From contig BQWY01000001.1 in assembly GCA_036984305.1 (NCBI GenBank), forward strand, positions 744,001 to 808,000: a DNA stretch of 64,000 nt, read 5' to 3'. The notes beneath the pieces are model-generated. The model was given only the letters and a program-made list of their open reading frames with translations, searched no databases and was not told where the DNA came from. Source of the DNA: Nitrospira sp. Lineage in GTDB: Bacteria; Nitrospirota; Nitrospiria; Nitrospirales; Nitrospiraceae. The position numbers were made by a program, and so were the translations under genes. Below are positions 10,786 through 20,038 of this stretch, in pieces (the first letter of the stretch is position 1; each line of letters starts with the position of its first letter).

Positions 10786-11762
10786 GCGAACGCGCTCCGT
10801 TGACCCAGGGCCGCATCGGGGTTCTCATGGGCGGCCGGTCGGCTGAGCGCGACGTTTCCCTCCGGACCGGGCAGGCGGTGTACCAAGCCTTGTTGCGGCG
10901 TGGCTACGATGCCGTGACAATCGATGTCGGTCCCTCGATCGTTGACGAGTTGCGCAACAAGAAGATCGACCTGGTGTTTATTGCTCTGCATGGGCCCGGC
11001 GGTGAAGACGGCACCATTCAAGGGCTCCTCGAAACGTTGCGCCTACCCTATACAGGGTCGGGTGTGCGTGCCAGTGCCGTCGCGATGCACAAGGTACTGA
11101 CAAAAACCGTGCTGGCGGCAGCCGGTGTCCCCGTGCCTCGCGGCGAAGTCGTTGTGGCAGGGCGGGTGACACGACCTTCCCTGCCGAAGGGTCTGAAATG
11201 GCCAGTCATCGTGAAGCCCGCGACGCAGGGGTCCACGATCGGCGTCAGCATCGTCAGAAAGCCGGCCGAGTGGACGGCCGCCCTCGCCGCAGCGCATCAA
11301 TACGATACCGAGGCCGTGGTCGAAGCATTCGTCCCCGGCCATGAACTCACCGTCGGGGTGCTTCGTTCTGAGGGAAAGACCGACGTGTTGCCGGCCGTAG
11401 AGATCGTCGCCCCGTCGGGCTTCTACGATTTTTCGGCCAAGTATCAGAAGGGGAAAACCCAGTATGTGTGTCCGGCACCGATATCGGCCAAGACCGCCAA
11501 GACGCTACGCGCACTGGCGGCATCCGCGTATGACGCACTCGCGTGCGAAGGGGCGGCCCGCGTCGATTTTCGTGTGACGCCGCGGGGCGCCGCCTATGTG
11601 CTCGAAGCCAATACGATTCCCGGGATGACGGAAACAAGCTTATTACCGATGGCCGCGGCCAAGGCTGGCATCGATTACGATTCCTTGGTCGAGCGAATTC
11701 TCGATTCGGCGCTGGTGCGACAACGGGTGATGGCGACCTCGGTTGCGGAGGCTCCTCGATGA
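10782..11762 (+). CDS. ddl: D-alanine--D-alanine ligase
   Basis: ATP-grasp ligase making the D-Ala-D-Ala dipeptide used by MurF two genes upstream. Typical elements are GGRSAERDVSL at the N terminus, LHGPGGEDGTIQG, the VKPATQGSTIGV ATP-grasp strand, and EANTIPGMTETSL at the C terminus. Length 326 aa, normal for DdlB. ATG 10782 overlaps the murB stop and its own stop overlaps the ftsQ start. Confidence 0.95.
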   Translation: MSERAPLTQGRIGVLMGGRSAERDVSLRTGQAVYQALLRRGYDAVTIDVGPSIVDELRNKKIDLVFIALHGPGGEDGTIQGLLETLRLPYTGSGVRASAVAMHKVLTKTVLAAAGVPVPRGEVVVAGRVTRPSLPKGLKWPVIVKPATQGSTIGVSIVRKPAEWTAALAAAHQYDTEAVVEAFVPGHELTVGVLRSEGKTDVLPAVEIVAPSGFYDFSAKYQKGKTQYVCPAPISAKTAKTLRALAASAYDALACEGAARVDFRVTPRGAAYVLEANTIPGMTETSLLPMAAAKAGIDYDSLVERILDSALVRQRVMATSVAEAPR

Positions 11763-12604
11763 CGCGTCGGCGACAAGAACGGGCACAGGGACCGCGGCAA
11801 AACCATCGCCGAGGTCCGGGGAGTTCCGAAGGTCCCCCAAAGAAGGGTCGGTTGGGCCGCCTCCTCCGAGGAATCGGGAAATGCGTGGCGTTCGTCGCAG
11901 TCAGTGTCGGAGTCGTCTGGGGCGGTCTCATCGCGTGGCAGCAGGGTGGACCTTGGCTCGCCGAAGCCCTTCGCGTGAAGGAAATTTTCGTCACTGGTAG
12001 CAGCCACGTGACGCGCGCAGAGGTGATCGCAAAGTTACGGTTGGACAAGCGTGCGACGTTGTACGGACTGGACACCAAGCCGTTAGTCGATCGTGTGAAG
12101 ACCCTTACCTGGGTCAAGGAGGCGACGATCACGCGTGTGCCGTTCCATGCGCTGGAAGTTGAGATCGCGGAGCGACAACCGGCCGGAGTCATTCAGGGCG
12201 TGCATGCCAACGTATTGGTAGACGACGAGGGAGTCATTCTCAAGTGGATCGGACATACGACAGATGAGCGGCTGCCGCTCGTGACCGGGGTGGACATCAA
12301 GCGGATGTCGCAGCCCGGGAGCCGCGAGCGACGGACTGTGAAGGAGGCATTCGAACTGGCGTCGTTGATCCGGCAAGCAGAAGGACAGCGGGTCCAGGTG
12401 GACGGCAGCAATCCCATGAATCTGGTCGTGTCCGTCAATGACACGCGCGTGTCCTTCGGTCAGTCGCCGTTTCAGGACAAATGGACGCTCTATCAACAGT
12501 TGAAACCCGTGTTGGTGGCCGAGCATGGCGCATCGCTGGCGCAGCGACCTGTCGACGTGGATCTTCGATTTGTCGATCGGGTGATCGTTCGAGAAAGGGG
12601 GTAG
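11759..12604 (+). CDS. ftsQ: Cell division protein FtsQ
   Basis: Bitopic divisome protein of the FtsQBL complex. ATG 11759 overlaps the ddl stop (ATGA) and gives 281 aa. A strongly basic cytoplasmic tail of about 45 residues is followed by one membrane segment ([19 protein letters not shown]) and then a POTRA-type domain beginning VKEIFVTGSSHVTRAEVIAKL and continuing with the FtsQ-type WVKEATITRVPFHALEVEI. The frame is open upstream inside ddl, but that part is not FtsQ-like. Confidence 0.9.
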   Translation: MTRRRQERAQGPRQNHRRGPGSSEGPPKKGRLGRLLRGIGKCVAFVAVSVGVVWGGLIAWQQGGPWLAEALRVKEIFVTGSSHVTRAEVIAKLRLDKRATLYGLDTKPLVDRVKTLTWVKEATITRVPFHALEVEIAERQPAGVIQGVHANVLVDDEGVILKWIGHTTDERLPLVTGVDIKRMSQPGSRERRTVKEAFELASLIRQAEGQRVQVDGSNPMNLVVSVNDTRVSFGQSPFQDKWTLYQQLKPVLVAEHGASLAQRPVDVDLRFVDRVIVRERG

Positions 12605-12607
12605 CGC

Positions 12608-13846
12608 GTGCCCAAACGTGAGCAAATTTTAGTGGGCCTGGATATCGGCACCACCAAGATCTGCGCCATCGTCGCGGAAGTCGCCGAAGGCGGCACGCTG
12701 AGCGTCATCGGGGTGGGATCAAGCCCCTCGCGCGGTTTGCGCAAAGGAGTGGTGGTCAATATCGAGAGCACGGTCGAATCCATCAAGAAGGCTGTCGACG
12801 ACGCGGAATTAATGGCCGGGGTCGAAATTCACTCGGTCTATACCGGTATCGCCGGAGGTCACATCGCCGGTGAGAACTGCAAAGGCGTCGTGGTGCTCAA
12901 GCGGCAAGAGGTTTCGCGGGAGGACGTGCAGCGAGCCGTCGACAGCGCCAGGACGATGGCGGTGGTCCCGCACGAACGGCGCGTGCTGCACGTGTTGCCG
13001 CGCGAGTTCATGGTCGATGATCAGGACGGGGTCCGCGATCCGATCGGCATGTCCGGCACACGGTTGGAGGTCAACGTGCACGTCATTACGGGCGCCGTGA
13101 CGTCCGCCCAGAATTTAGTCAAGAGCGTCAATCGAGCCGGGCTCGACGTGGTGGACATCGTGCTCCAGCCGCTGGCGTCCAGCGAGGCCGTGCTGAGTCC
13201 CGAAGAGAAAGAGTTGGGCGTGGCCATGGTCGATTTCGGCGGCGGCACGACGGATCTGGCGATTTTTCTCGACGGAAGCGTGCGCCATACCGCGGTGTTG
13301 CCGATCGGGGGGCAGAATCTCACGAAGGACTTGGCCATCGGTCTGCTGACGTCGCAAAGCGAGGCGGAGAAGATCAAGGTCCAATACGGGATCGCCCGAG
13401 TGGATCTCTTGCAAGGACATCAAGTGGTAGACGTGCCGTCGGTGGGCGATCGTCCACCCCGGACCTTCACGCGGCGCGATATCGGGGACATCCTTGAACC
13501 TCGGGTGGAAGAGATGTTCGAGCTCGTTCGGCGTGAAATCTCCAGGGCGGGGTACGAGGGGATGCTGGGGGCTGGGGTCGTCTTGACGGGCGGCACGTCG
13601 CTCCTCGAGGGCATGCCGGACGCTGCGGAGCGCCTGCTCAATCTCCCCGCGCGCCGTGGAGCGCCCGGAGGTGTCGGCGGGCTTCGCGATATCGTGAGCA
13701 ATCCGATCTACGCGACGGGCGTGGGCCTCCTTCTTCATGCCCGACAACATGCGGACGAGCAGGACCTGGCGGGCATCGGAAGCGGCCGACCATTGGGAAG
13801 GATGTTGGACCATATGCGGGCGTGGGCGAAGGAAATGTTCTTCTAA
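12608..13846 (+). CDS. ftsA: Cell division protein FtsA (actin-like FtsZ membrane anchor)
   Basis: Actin-fold ATPase tethering FtsZ filaments to the membrane. The phosphate-1 loop GLDIGTTK lies near residue 10, phosphate-2 DFGGGTTDL near residue 210, and [13 protein letters not shown] further on. The C terminus ends in a basic/amphipathic segment ([14 protein letters not shown]) that fits the membrane-targeting helix of FtsA. Start GTG 12608 lies 3 nt after ftsQ. Length 412 aa. It is followed by a hairpin before ftsZ. Confidence 0.95.
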   Translation: MPKREQILVGLDIGTTKICAIVAEVAEGGTLSVIGVGSSPSRGLRKGVVVNIESTVESIKKAVDDAELMAGVEIHSVYTGIAGGHIAGENCKGVVVLKRQEVSREDVQRAVDSARTMAVVPHERRVLHVLPREFMVDDQDGVRDPIGMSGTRLEVNVHVITGAVTSAQNLVKSVNRAGLDVVDIVLQPLASSEAVLSPEEKELGVAMVDFGGGTTDLAIFLDGSVRHTAVLPIGGQNLTKDLAIGLLTSQSEAEKIKVQYGIARVDLLQGHQVVDVPSVGDRPPRTFTRRDIGDILEPRVEEMFELVRREISRAGYEGMLGAGVVLTGGTSLLEGMPDAAERLLNLPARRGAPGGVGGLRDIVSNPIYATGVGLLLHARQHADEQDLAGIGSGRPLGRMLDHMRAWAKEMFF

Positions 13847-13856
13847 CCTTACACAG

Positions 13857-13880
13857 CGAAAGCCTCGTTCCAGGCTTTCG
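13857..13880 (+). promoter_or_regulatory. Perfect hairpin in the ftsA-ftsZ intercistronic gap
   Basis: Arms CGAAAGCCT (13857-13865) and AGGCTTTCG (13872-13880) are perfectly complementary over 9 bp with a 6-nt loop. It occupies most of the 50-nt gap between the ftsA stop and the purine-rich ftsZ ribosome binding site. There is no T tract, so it is not a standard terminator. An mRNA-stability, processing or translational element is inferred. Confidence 0.6.
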
Positions 13881-13896
13881 GGAGGGAGGGGGCCCT

Positions 13897-15090
13897 ATGT
13901 TTTCCTTTCAAGAAGATCTTGTGTCTCCCGTGCACATCAAGGTCGTCGGATGCGGCGGAGCCGGATGCAACGCGGTCAACACAATGATCAACTCGGGACT
14001 GAGTCGCGTGGAGTTCATCTCCGCGAACACGGATCTCCAGGCGCTTGATCGATCGTTGGCGGCCTTTAAGATCCAGCTCGGACCGGAGCGGACGCGCGGA
14101 CTCGGAGCCGGCGCGAGACCGGAAATCGGTAAGGATGCGGCGCTCGAGAGCAAAGATCAAATCCGCGACGCCCTGGAAGGCGCCGACATGGTATTCGTGA
14201 CGGCCGGAATGGGCGGTGGGACGGGTACAGGGGCCGCTCCTATTGTCGCCAGTGTGGCGCGGGAATTGGGCATTCTGACGGTCGGAGTCGTGACGAAGCC
14301 CTTTCAATTCGAAGGGCATCGTCGGATGAGTCATGCCGAAGAGGGAATCCGTGATCTGCGCCGTCACGTCGATACGCTGCTGGTCATCCCCAATCAACGC
14401 TTGCTCGCGATTGTCGACAAAGCGACTCCCTTGCTGGATGCGTTCAAGGTGGCAGACGACGTCCTGCGTCAGGCTATTCAAGGGATCGCCGACGTGATCA
14501 CCACCACGGGGCACGTCAATGTGGACTTTGCGGACGTCCGGACCGTCATGGCCCACAACGGACGAGCCGTGATGGGGATGGGCCGGGCCCAGGGTGCCAA
14601 TCGCGCTATTGAGGCCGCTCAAAAAGCCATCAACTCGCCGCTGCTCGAGGACGGGACGGTGGAAGGTGCACGCGGGGTCCTGCTCAACATTACGGGCGGA
14701 GCGAATCTCTCCTTGCACGAGGTGGATGAGGCAGCCTCCATTATTAAGGAAGCGGCAGATCCCGAGGCGAACATCATTGTGGGGCAAGTCATCAATACCG
14801 ACATGGGCGACGATCTCGTGGTCACCGTCATTGCGACCGGGTTCGATCGCGGCGACGAAGTGATCAAACCGGCGCCGGCGGAACGCCCGACCGCGAAGCC
14901 CGCCGTACGCTCCGGACAGCAGGTCTTGGCCGGAGTGTCCGCCGGTCAAACTGAACGGCCGGCGCGGGACCTGGATCGGCCGGCGTTTTTGCGCAGGTTG
15001 AGCGAGCAACGGGAGGCCAAGGAGCGGGTTGGTCTCCTGCCCGATGACGAATGGGACGTGCCCACGTTTCTTCGGAAGCAAGCGGACTGA
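13897..15090 (+). CDS. ftsZ: Cell division GTPase FtsZ
   Basis: Tubulin-like GTPase forming the Z-ring. The N-terminal [13 protein letters not shown] loop, the tubulin signature GGGTGTG near residues 105-111, and [11 protein letters not shown] are present. After a roughly 60-residue Pro/Ala/Arg-rich linker the protein ends in [14 protein letters not shown], the conserved C-terminal peptide that binds FtsA and other partners. ATG 13897 follows GGGAGGGAGGGGG and gives 397 aa; an upstream in-frame start at 13822 would overlap ftsA and cross the hairpin, and is not conserved sequence. Confidence 0.97.
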   Translation: MFSFQEDLVSPVHIKVVGCGGAGCNAVNTMINSGLSRVEFISANTDLQALDRSLAAFKIQLGPERTRGLGAGARPEIGKDAALESKDQIRDALEGADMVFVTAGMGGGTGTGAAPIVASVARELGILTVGVVTKPFQFEGHRRMSHAEEGIRDLRRHVDTLLVIPNQRLLAIVDKATPLLDAFKVADDVLRQAIQGIADVITTTGHVNVDFADVRTVMAHNGRAVMGMGRAQGANRAIEAAQKAINSPLLEDGTVEGARGVLLNITGGANLSLHEVDEAASIIKEAADPEANIIVGQVINTDMGDDLVVTVIATGFDRGDEVIKPAPAERPTAKPAVRSGQQVLAGVSAGQTERPARDLDRPAFLRRLSEQREAKERVGLLPDDEWDVPTFLRKQAD

Positions 15091-15166
15091 CCGGGGAATC
15101 CGATCGGGCTCGACGAGGAAAGGCCAAGGTGTTGGCGGCGGCGGCCGCTCGTGGCACAATCGGGAT

Positions 15167-15943
15167 GTGACAGATCTGGGAGTCATTACGCTGGCTGGCT
15201 TCGCCTCGGAATCCGAGGGAATCCTGCATTTCTTCGGGACGCGCCGCGCGGGCAGTCTTCCTCCGGGAGAGCACGGGAACCGAGACGTCGCCAGTGCCGA
15301 GCGGCACCTCACGAGTCGTGACTCGCCGCTTCGCGAGGTGATCGCCGGGTGCCGAATCGCATCGGTCAAACAGGTGCATGGGACCGATGCGCTCGTCATG
15401 GATGCAGACGGTCCCTCGCCAGATGTCTTCGAGCGGGGGTGGGATGCACTGGTCACCGACCAGCCAGGTCTCTGTGTGACGGTTAAGACCGCAGACTGCG
15501 TGCCCGTGCTCCTCTACGATCCGATTCGTGGCGTAGTCGCCGCGATTCATGCCGGTTGGCGTGGAGCGGTCGGGGGCATTCTTCCGAAGACGCTTTCCCT
15601 CATGCAGCAACGGTTCGGTAGCGTCGCGCGGGACGTCCGGGTCGGCATCGGGCCGGCCGCCGGAGTCTGTTGTTACGAAGTCGATGGGCCGGTGCTGGCG
15701 CGCCTGCAGGAAGCATTCCCCGAATGGGAGGCGGTCGTGCGCGAACGGGACGGCGATCGAGGGAAGCTTCACCTGCACGCCCTGCTACGACGGCAAGCGA
15801 CCGAGATAGGGGTGGATCAGGCGGGCATTCGGACCGCCGAGTATTGTACGATTTGCCGGGCCGACCTGTTTTATTCGCATCGCCGCGAGGGAACGGTCCG
15901 TGGCACGATGGTGAGCGGCATCGTCATGACCGCGCGCGGGTAG
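15167..15943 (+). CDS. pgeF: Peptidoglycan editing factor / multicopper-oxidase-like YfiH (DUF152)
   Basis: Member of the PgeF/YlmD laccase-domain family. In E. coli the family member removes peptidoglycan precursors carrying the wrong amino acid; purine nucleoside phosphorylase activity is also reported for relatives. The zinc-ligand pattern is visible: His in KQVHGTD (about residue 71), Cys in TADCVPV (about 111) and His in IHAGWRG (about 128), then GPAAGVCCYEV. GTG 15167 gives 258 aa, normal for the family; the frame is open upstream but is not conserved there. It starts 76 nt after ftsZ and leads a small operon. Confidence 0.85.
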   Translation: MTDLGVITLAGFASESEGILHFFGTRRAGSLPPGEHGNRDVASAERHLTSRDSPLREVIAGCRIASVKQVHGTDALVMDADGPSPDVFERGWDALVTDQPGLCVTVKTADCVPVLLYDPIRGVVAAIHAGWRGAVGGILPKTLSLMQQRFGSVARDVRVGIGPAAGVCCYEVDGPVLARLQEAFPEWEAVVRERDGDRGKLHLHALLRRQATEIGVDQAGIRTAEYCTICRADLFYSHRREGTVRGTMVSGIVMTARG

Positions 15944-15953
15944 CGAGGTCGTG

Positions 15954-16670
15954 ATGGTCGATGGAAACGGGGAGAACATCGGCCGCCGGATCGAAGCGAT
16001 TCGGGCAGCTCTGCGTGCGGCCGCTCGTCGCGCAGGGCGGGATGCATCCTCGGTTCGGCTACTGGCGGCCACAAAAACGGTCTCCGTTGATCGCGTGCGC
16101 ACGGCGTTGGCAGCCGGGCTCCGGCTGTTCGGCGAAAATCGCCTGCAGGAAGCGATGCCGAAGATCGAGGCGCTGGCCTCCGAACCGATCGAATGGCATT
16201 TCATCGGGCGCCTTCAACGGCGCAAGGTCAAACAGGTGGTCGGTCGTTTCGCGCTGATTCATTCCGTGGACAGCGTCGAGCTGGCTGAGGAGATCAATCG
16301 ACGGGCGGAGGGGGCAGGCCTCATACAGCCGGTGTTGTTGGAAGTCAATGTGGCCGGAGAGGCAAGTAAGGGGGGATTTGCCCCTCATACGGTTGCGGAG
16401 ATTCTCCCCGCTCTGGCCGCGATGCCGCATCTCTCGGTCCGTGGATTGATGACGATCCCACCCTATACGGAAGATCCGGAGGGCAGCCGGTCGGCCTTTC
16501 GTTCGTTGCGGGCATTGTCGGTGGAACTGTCGCGGAAGGGTATGGCGGGGATGGCGTTCGACGAACTGTCGATGGGGATGTCGAACGATTTTGCCGTGGC
16601 GGTCGAGGAAGGCGCGACGATCGTCCGCATTGGAACGGCGCTGTTCGGCGCGCGGCCGCAAACGGAGTGA
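15954..16670 (+). CDS. yggS: YggS/PLPBP family pyridoxal-phosphate homeostasis protein
   Basis: Single-domain PLP-binding TIM-barrel protein of the YggS/YlmE/PROSC family, implicated in vitamin B6 and amino acid homeostasis. The PLP lysine is in LLAATKTV near residue 39; FGENRLQEA, WHFIGRLQRRK, EVNVAGEASKGG and the MGMSNDF motif towards the end are all family features. ATG 15954 has GAGG 5 nt upstream; GTG 15951 is an alternative adding one residue. About 238 aa. Together with proC next door it forms the common yggS-proC-yggT arrangement. Confidence 0.92.
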   Translation: MVDGNGENIGRRIEAIRAALRAAARRAGRDASSVRLLAATKTVSVDRVRTALAAGLRLFGENRLQEAMPKIEALASEPIEWHFIGRLQRRKVKQVVGRFALIHSVDSVELAEEINRRAEGAGLIQPVLLEVNVAGEASKGGFAPHTVAEILPALAAMPHLSVRGLMTIPPYTEDPEGSRSAFRSLRALSVELSRKGMAGMAFDELSMGMSNDFAVAVEEGATIVRIGTALFGARPQTE

Positions 16671-16673
16671 TCG

Positions 16674-17483
16674 ATGAGTCTGGGTCAGCGCATCGCCTTT
16701 GTCGGAGCCGGCCAGATGGCGGAGGCGTTCATCGGCGGGCTGCTGAAGTCCGGCCTGTGCGACCGGACGCAGGTGCGTGCGAGCGATCCGAGTGCGGCGC
16801 GGCGAAGCCTGATGCAGCAGGAGTATGGAATCGATGCCGGGGTCGATAACGCTGCGATGGCTTCGTGGGCCGACATCATTGTACTTGCGGTCAAACCACA
16901 AATTTGCGAATCGGTCTTGGCCGGACTTCAGTCAGTACTGACTCGCCAGCTCGTGATCTCGATCGCGGCCGGTCTTCGACTCGGCTGGATTTGCGCTCGT
17001 GTACCGGAAGGGGTGCGCGTCGTTCGTGTGATGCCCAATGCGCCGGCGCTGGTGGGGGCCGGGATGTCGGCCGTGGCGGTGGCAGGCAGTGCGACGCCAG
17101 CCGACATGGACGTGGCCCTCCGTCTCTGTCGCGCCGTCGGTCGCGCCGAATCGGTGGAAGAGGATCTGTTGGATGCTGTGACCGGTCTCAGTGGGAGCGG
17201 GCCTGCGTTTGTGTTCGCGGTCCTGGAAGCGATGGCCGACGGAGGAGTAAAAGTGGGGCTTCCCCGGCAGCTTGCCGATCGCTTGGCAGTATTATCCGCG
17301 CTGGGAGCGGCTACCATGGCGCTTCAGTGCGGGACGACGTCGTCCGGCTCATTCGATGCGTGGGAACCGTCGCGAGAACCGATGCGTGCGGGATCGACGG
17401 TGCTGCGAGAAGGAGCCATGTCACTGATCGTGGCGCACGCGGTGGAAGCGGCCGCTCGACGATCACAGGAGCTTGGAGGCTGA
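16674..17483 (+). CDS. proC: Pyrroline-5-carboxylate reductase
   Basis: NAD(P)H-dependent last enzyme of proline biosynthesis. The N-terminal Rossmann loop is FVGAGQMAEAFIGGL; MPNAPALVGAGMS and TGLSGSGPAFVF are ProC signatures, and the C-terminal helical dimerisation domain carries an AGSTVLREGAM motif. Length 269 aa, normal. It begins 3 nt after yggS with CGGAG upstream and shares one base with the start codon of yggT. Confidence 0.94.
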   Translation: MSLGQRIAFVGAGQMAEAFIGGLLKSGLCDRTQVRASDPSAARRSLMQQEYGIDAGVDNAAMASWADIIVLAVKPQICESVLAGLQSVLTRQLVISIAAGLRLGWICARVPEGVRVVRVMPNAPALVGAGMSAVAVAGSATPADMDVALRLCRAVGRAESVEEDLLDAVTGLSGSGPAFVFAVLEAMADGGVKVGLPRQLADRLAVLSALGAATMALQCGTTSSGSFDAWEPSREPMRAGSTVLREGAMSLIVAHAVEAAARRSQELGG

Positions 17484-17779
17484 TGTTCGTCATGGGAAAC
17501 GTATTGCAAGGCGTCGCGACGGTGCTGGATGCTCTCCTCTGGCTCTACCAGTGGATCATCATCGCACGCGCCCTGATTTCCTGGGTCAATCCGGACCCGT
17601 GGAATCCGATCGTGCAGTTTCTGGAGCGCGCGACGGAGCCCGTGTTGGCGCCCATTCGGCGCATGATCGGTTGGCGGATGGGGATCGATCTCTCTCCCTT
17701 GATTGCCATCTTTGCCATCGTGTTCTTACAATATGCTGTGGTAGGCACACTCAGAGACTTGGCGATCCGAATGCACTGA
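17483..17779 (+). CDS. yggT: YggT family integral membrane protein
   Basis: Small (98 aa) membrane protein with two hydrophobic segments flanking the conserved WVNPDPWNPIVQFLERATEPVLAPIRR stretch, recognisable in parts such as NPDPWNPI and EPVLAPIRR. The family (YggT/YlmG/CCB3) is linked to division, osmotic tolerance or cofactor assembly in different organisms; the mechanism is unknown. ATG 17483 overlaps the proC stop (TGATG); ATG 17492 is an in-frame alternative. Confidence 0.88.
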   Translation: MFVMGNVLQGVATVLDALLWLYQWIIIARALISWVNPDPWNPIVQFLERATEPVLAPIRRMIGWRMGIDLSPLIAIFAIVFLQYAVVGTLRDLAIRMH

Positions 17780-17801
17780 CACTATCGAGCGAGGCATTCC
17801 C

Positions 17802-18314
17802 ATGAAATTGACGCCCTTGGAAATCCAGCAGATGGTCTTTCAGGTTCGCATGCGAGGCTATGACCGGGACGAGGTGAATCGGTTTCTGGAAGAGGTTGCT
17901 CAATCCGTCGAGGCGGTCAACAGGGACAACGCGGCGCTGCGTGAGCGCGTGCTGCTGATGGAGCAGCAGATTGCCGATCTCCGACGGAACGAAACTACCC
18001 TGTCAAATACGCTCTTGTCGGCGCAGTCAATGGCGGACGACGTCAAGAAATCTGCCCAGCGCGAGGCCGACCTCGTCATGAAAGAGGCCGAACTGAAAGG
18101 CTCCGAACTGCTCCGGCAGGCCCGATTGGAACTGGGCGAAACGCAACGGGACATCTCCGAGCTCCGCAAACAACGACTGTTGATGATCGAGCGGCTTCGT
18201 GCGACGGTACACACCTTTGAGCGCATGCTCGAAATCGAAGAGACCGACGAGGATGAGGCCCCGGAGGCCGCTCCGTCGGGAGAAATGTCCGGCGAGCCCG
18301 GGCGATATCCGTAG
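17802..18314 (+). CDS. divIVA: DivIVA-domain coiled-coil protein
   Basis: 170 aa. The N terminus has the DivIVA membrane-binding and curvature-sensing domain (LTPLEIQQMVF then GYDRDEVNRFLEEV), followed by a long heptad-rich coiled coil to about residue 150 and an acidic tail. In Gram-positives DivIVA marks poles and septa; roles in Gram-negative lineages are less defined. It is 22 nt downstream of yggT and just past the dcw region, so a function in division or polar organisation is likely but inferred. Confidence 0.88.
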   Translation: MKLTPLEIQQMVFQVRMRGYDRDEVNRFLEEVAQSVEAVNRDNAALRERVLLMEQQIADLRRNETTLSNTLLSAQSMADDVKKSAQREADLVMKEAELKGSELLRQARLELGETQRDISELRKQRLLMIERLRATVHTFERMLEIEETDEDEAPEAAPSGEMSGEPGRYP

Positions 18315-18392
18315 ACGCGACCGCATTCATTCAATTCCCGCCGATGCGCGTGTTCGCGCTCCGGCGATCCACAACTTCCACTTGTACCCCGT

Positions 18393-19535
18393 ATGACACA
18401 GGTGCGTTCCGTCGCCGCGGTGCTGCAGGCTGGCGTCGACGAGGGCGTCTTTCCTGGCGCGGTTCTGCATGTCCGGCGAGCGGGGAGGGTGGTCTTCGAG
18501 CAGGCCGTCGGACGCATCACGTACGCCGTCGACGCGCCGATGGTCTCGCCGGCCACGGTGTACGATCTTGCCTCACTCACCAAACCCCTTGCAACCACGA
18601 CAGCGGTGCTGGATGCGATTGAACGGGGACGACTCGAGCTCGCGCAGCCGGTCGGCGACGTCTTGAGCGAACTCCGTTCCACGCCTGTGGGGGCGGCCTC
18701 GATCGAACACCTATTGGCGCATGCCTCGGGGCTTCCGGCATGGCGGCCCTATTACGAACGTCTTGCCCGCGAGCCCGGGTCGGTAGACTTGCGCCTCGAT
18801 CGCACGTGCGCGGCCCGTTGCGTGTTGGAGTGGATTGGAGCGGAGCCGCTCGAGCGGCCGATCGGGACCGGCAGCGTGTACAGCGACCTCGGCTTCATAC
18901 TGCTGGGGTTCGTCATCGAGCGGCTTAACGGGAGTCCATTGTCGCACTGGTATCGCGGGTTCCTCCAGCGGGACCTGCCGGCCTGTGGTCTGGATTTCAT
19001 CGACGGCTCCGCGGTGGCACGATCAGTATTCGGGCCAAACGTGACGGTGGCACCCACCGAACAGGATTCGTGGCGCAGCCGCCTGCTGTGCGGTGAAGTG
19101 CATGATGAAAACGCCTGGGCACTCGGTGGGACGGCCGGCCACGCGGGATTGTTCGGCACGGCCGAGTCGGTAGGGCGAATGGCTCAATGGTGGCTCCATG
19201 GTGTGACGGACGAGCCGGTACATGGTCGGTCGTCGCTGAGGAGACGATTCGTCTCGCGTGTGACAGCGGTACGCGGAACCAGCCGTGCGCTCGGATGGGA
19301 CACCCCCTCCGCGCCGTCGTCGGCGGGGCGGTACTTTTCGCCGGCGTCATTCGGACACCTGGGATTTACGGGGACGTCGCTGTGGATCGATCCGAGTTGC
19401 GAGGTGATCGTCGTGTTGGTGTCGAACCGCGTCCATCCCACCAGGGCGAACGACAAAATCAAAGACTTTCGGCCGCGTTTACATGATGCAGTATGGGAGG
19501 CGTGGGGTCGAGGACGGGGAGATCAGTCGGCGTAG
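18393..19535 (+). CDS. Serine hydrolase of the beta-lactamase class C / PBP4* family
   Basis: 380 aa. The SxxK catalytic motif is SLTK within VYDLASLTKPLATT (about residues 66-69). The second motif is Y-S-D in VYSDLGF (a Tyr-x-Asn equivalent), and HLGFTGTS takes the place of the KTG/HxG motif. There is no clear signal peptide, so a cytoplasmic esterase or DD-peptidase-like role is possible; the substrate cannot be told from sequence. The start ATG 18393 lacks a good Shine-Dalgarno. The 3' end overlaps the convergent minus-strand gene by 13 nt. Confidence 0.8.
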   Translation: MTQVRSVAAVLQAGVDEGVFPGAVLHVRRAGRVVFEQAVGRITYAVDAPMVSPATVYDLASLTKPLATTTAVLDAIERGRLELAQPVGDVLSELRSTPVGAASIEHLLAHASGLPAWRPYYERLAREPGSVDLRLDRTCAARCVLEWIGAEPLERPIGTGSVYSDLGFILLGFVIERLNGSPLSHWYRGFLQRDLPACGLDFIDGSAVARSVFGPNVTVAPTEQDSWRSRLLCGEVHDENAWALGGTAGHAGLFGTAESVGRMAQWWLHGVTDEPVHGRSSLRRRFVSRVTAVRGTSRALGWDTPSAPSSAGRYFSPASFGHLGFTGTSLWIDPSCEVIVVLVSNRVHPTRANDKIKDFRPRLHDAVWEAWGRGRGDQSA

Positions 19536-19834
19536 TCGATCCAAGTTTCCTTTTCGGCAAGGTAGCGCTTACCTCGAAAGTTGAGCCGCGTCCGCATACG
19601 GCGAAATCCGAGGTTCCGCAACTGTGTCACCACGTCGGTTACCGCGTCCGTCACGGTCTTCTGCGGCCGGCCGTCCACGACCAGCGCCTCGTACATGACG
19701 GTGGCGTAATAGCCGTTTCCACCTCGATTGACGGCGATCGATCGGTTGAAATAACGATCGCTCGGATCCATGCCCTCGATCTGATGGCGCTCGACCAATC
19801 CTTCCTTCCTCAACGACAACGGTAACGTGCTCAT
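19523..19834 (-). CDS. Conserved small protein of unknown function
   Basis: 103 aa from ATG 19834, which has an ideal GGAGG 5 nt upstream (GGAGGATCGC). A longer in-frame start at 19906 is possible but has no such site. The product is basic, without a signal peptide, cysteines or membrane segment, and is rich in Arg and Tyr towards its C terminus (FRRMRTRLNFRGKRY). I do not recognise a domain. It is convergent with the serine hydrolase gene, overlapping its end tail-to-tail. Confidence 0.6.
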   Translation of the reverse strand: MSTLPLSLRKEGLVERHQIEGMDPSDRYFNRSIAVNRGGNGYYATVMYEALVVDGRPQKTVTDAVTDVVTQLRNLGFRRMRTRLNFRGKRYLAEKETWIDYAD

Positions 19835-19953
19835 GCGATCCTCCGGCCTGTCTGCCCCAAGCGATGAGGCGGGGTCATTATAGAGAGGACCGTCCAACCG
19901 GCGCAACCGTGCGCTGCGCGGTCACGTCGCCCCGCGATCGTGCCTCGTTCCGG

Positions 19954-19982
19954 TTGACAGTCGATTCCCCCCTTCCTATCAT
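19954..19982 (+). promoter_or_regulatory. Sigma-70 promoter upstream of pgsA
   Basis: TTGACA (19954-19959), 17-nt spacer, TATCAT (19977-19982): a near-consensus housekeeping promoter. Predicted transcription starts about 50 nt before the pgsA ATG at 20039. Confidence 0.7.
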
Positions 19983-20038
19983 GCCGCCTTTCCCAACCGG
20001 TCTGATCTGTGCGTCTTCCGGAATGGGAGAGGGGCGGC

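Noticed and set aside
13849-15456. 535-codon minus-strand frame opposite ftsZ and pgeF
   Set aside because: Antisense to a certain ftsZ; Arg/His/Pro-rich translation without motifs.
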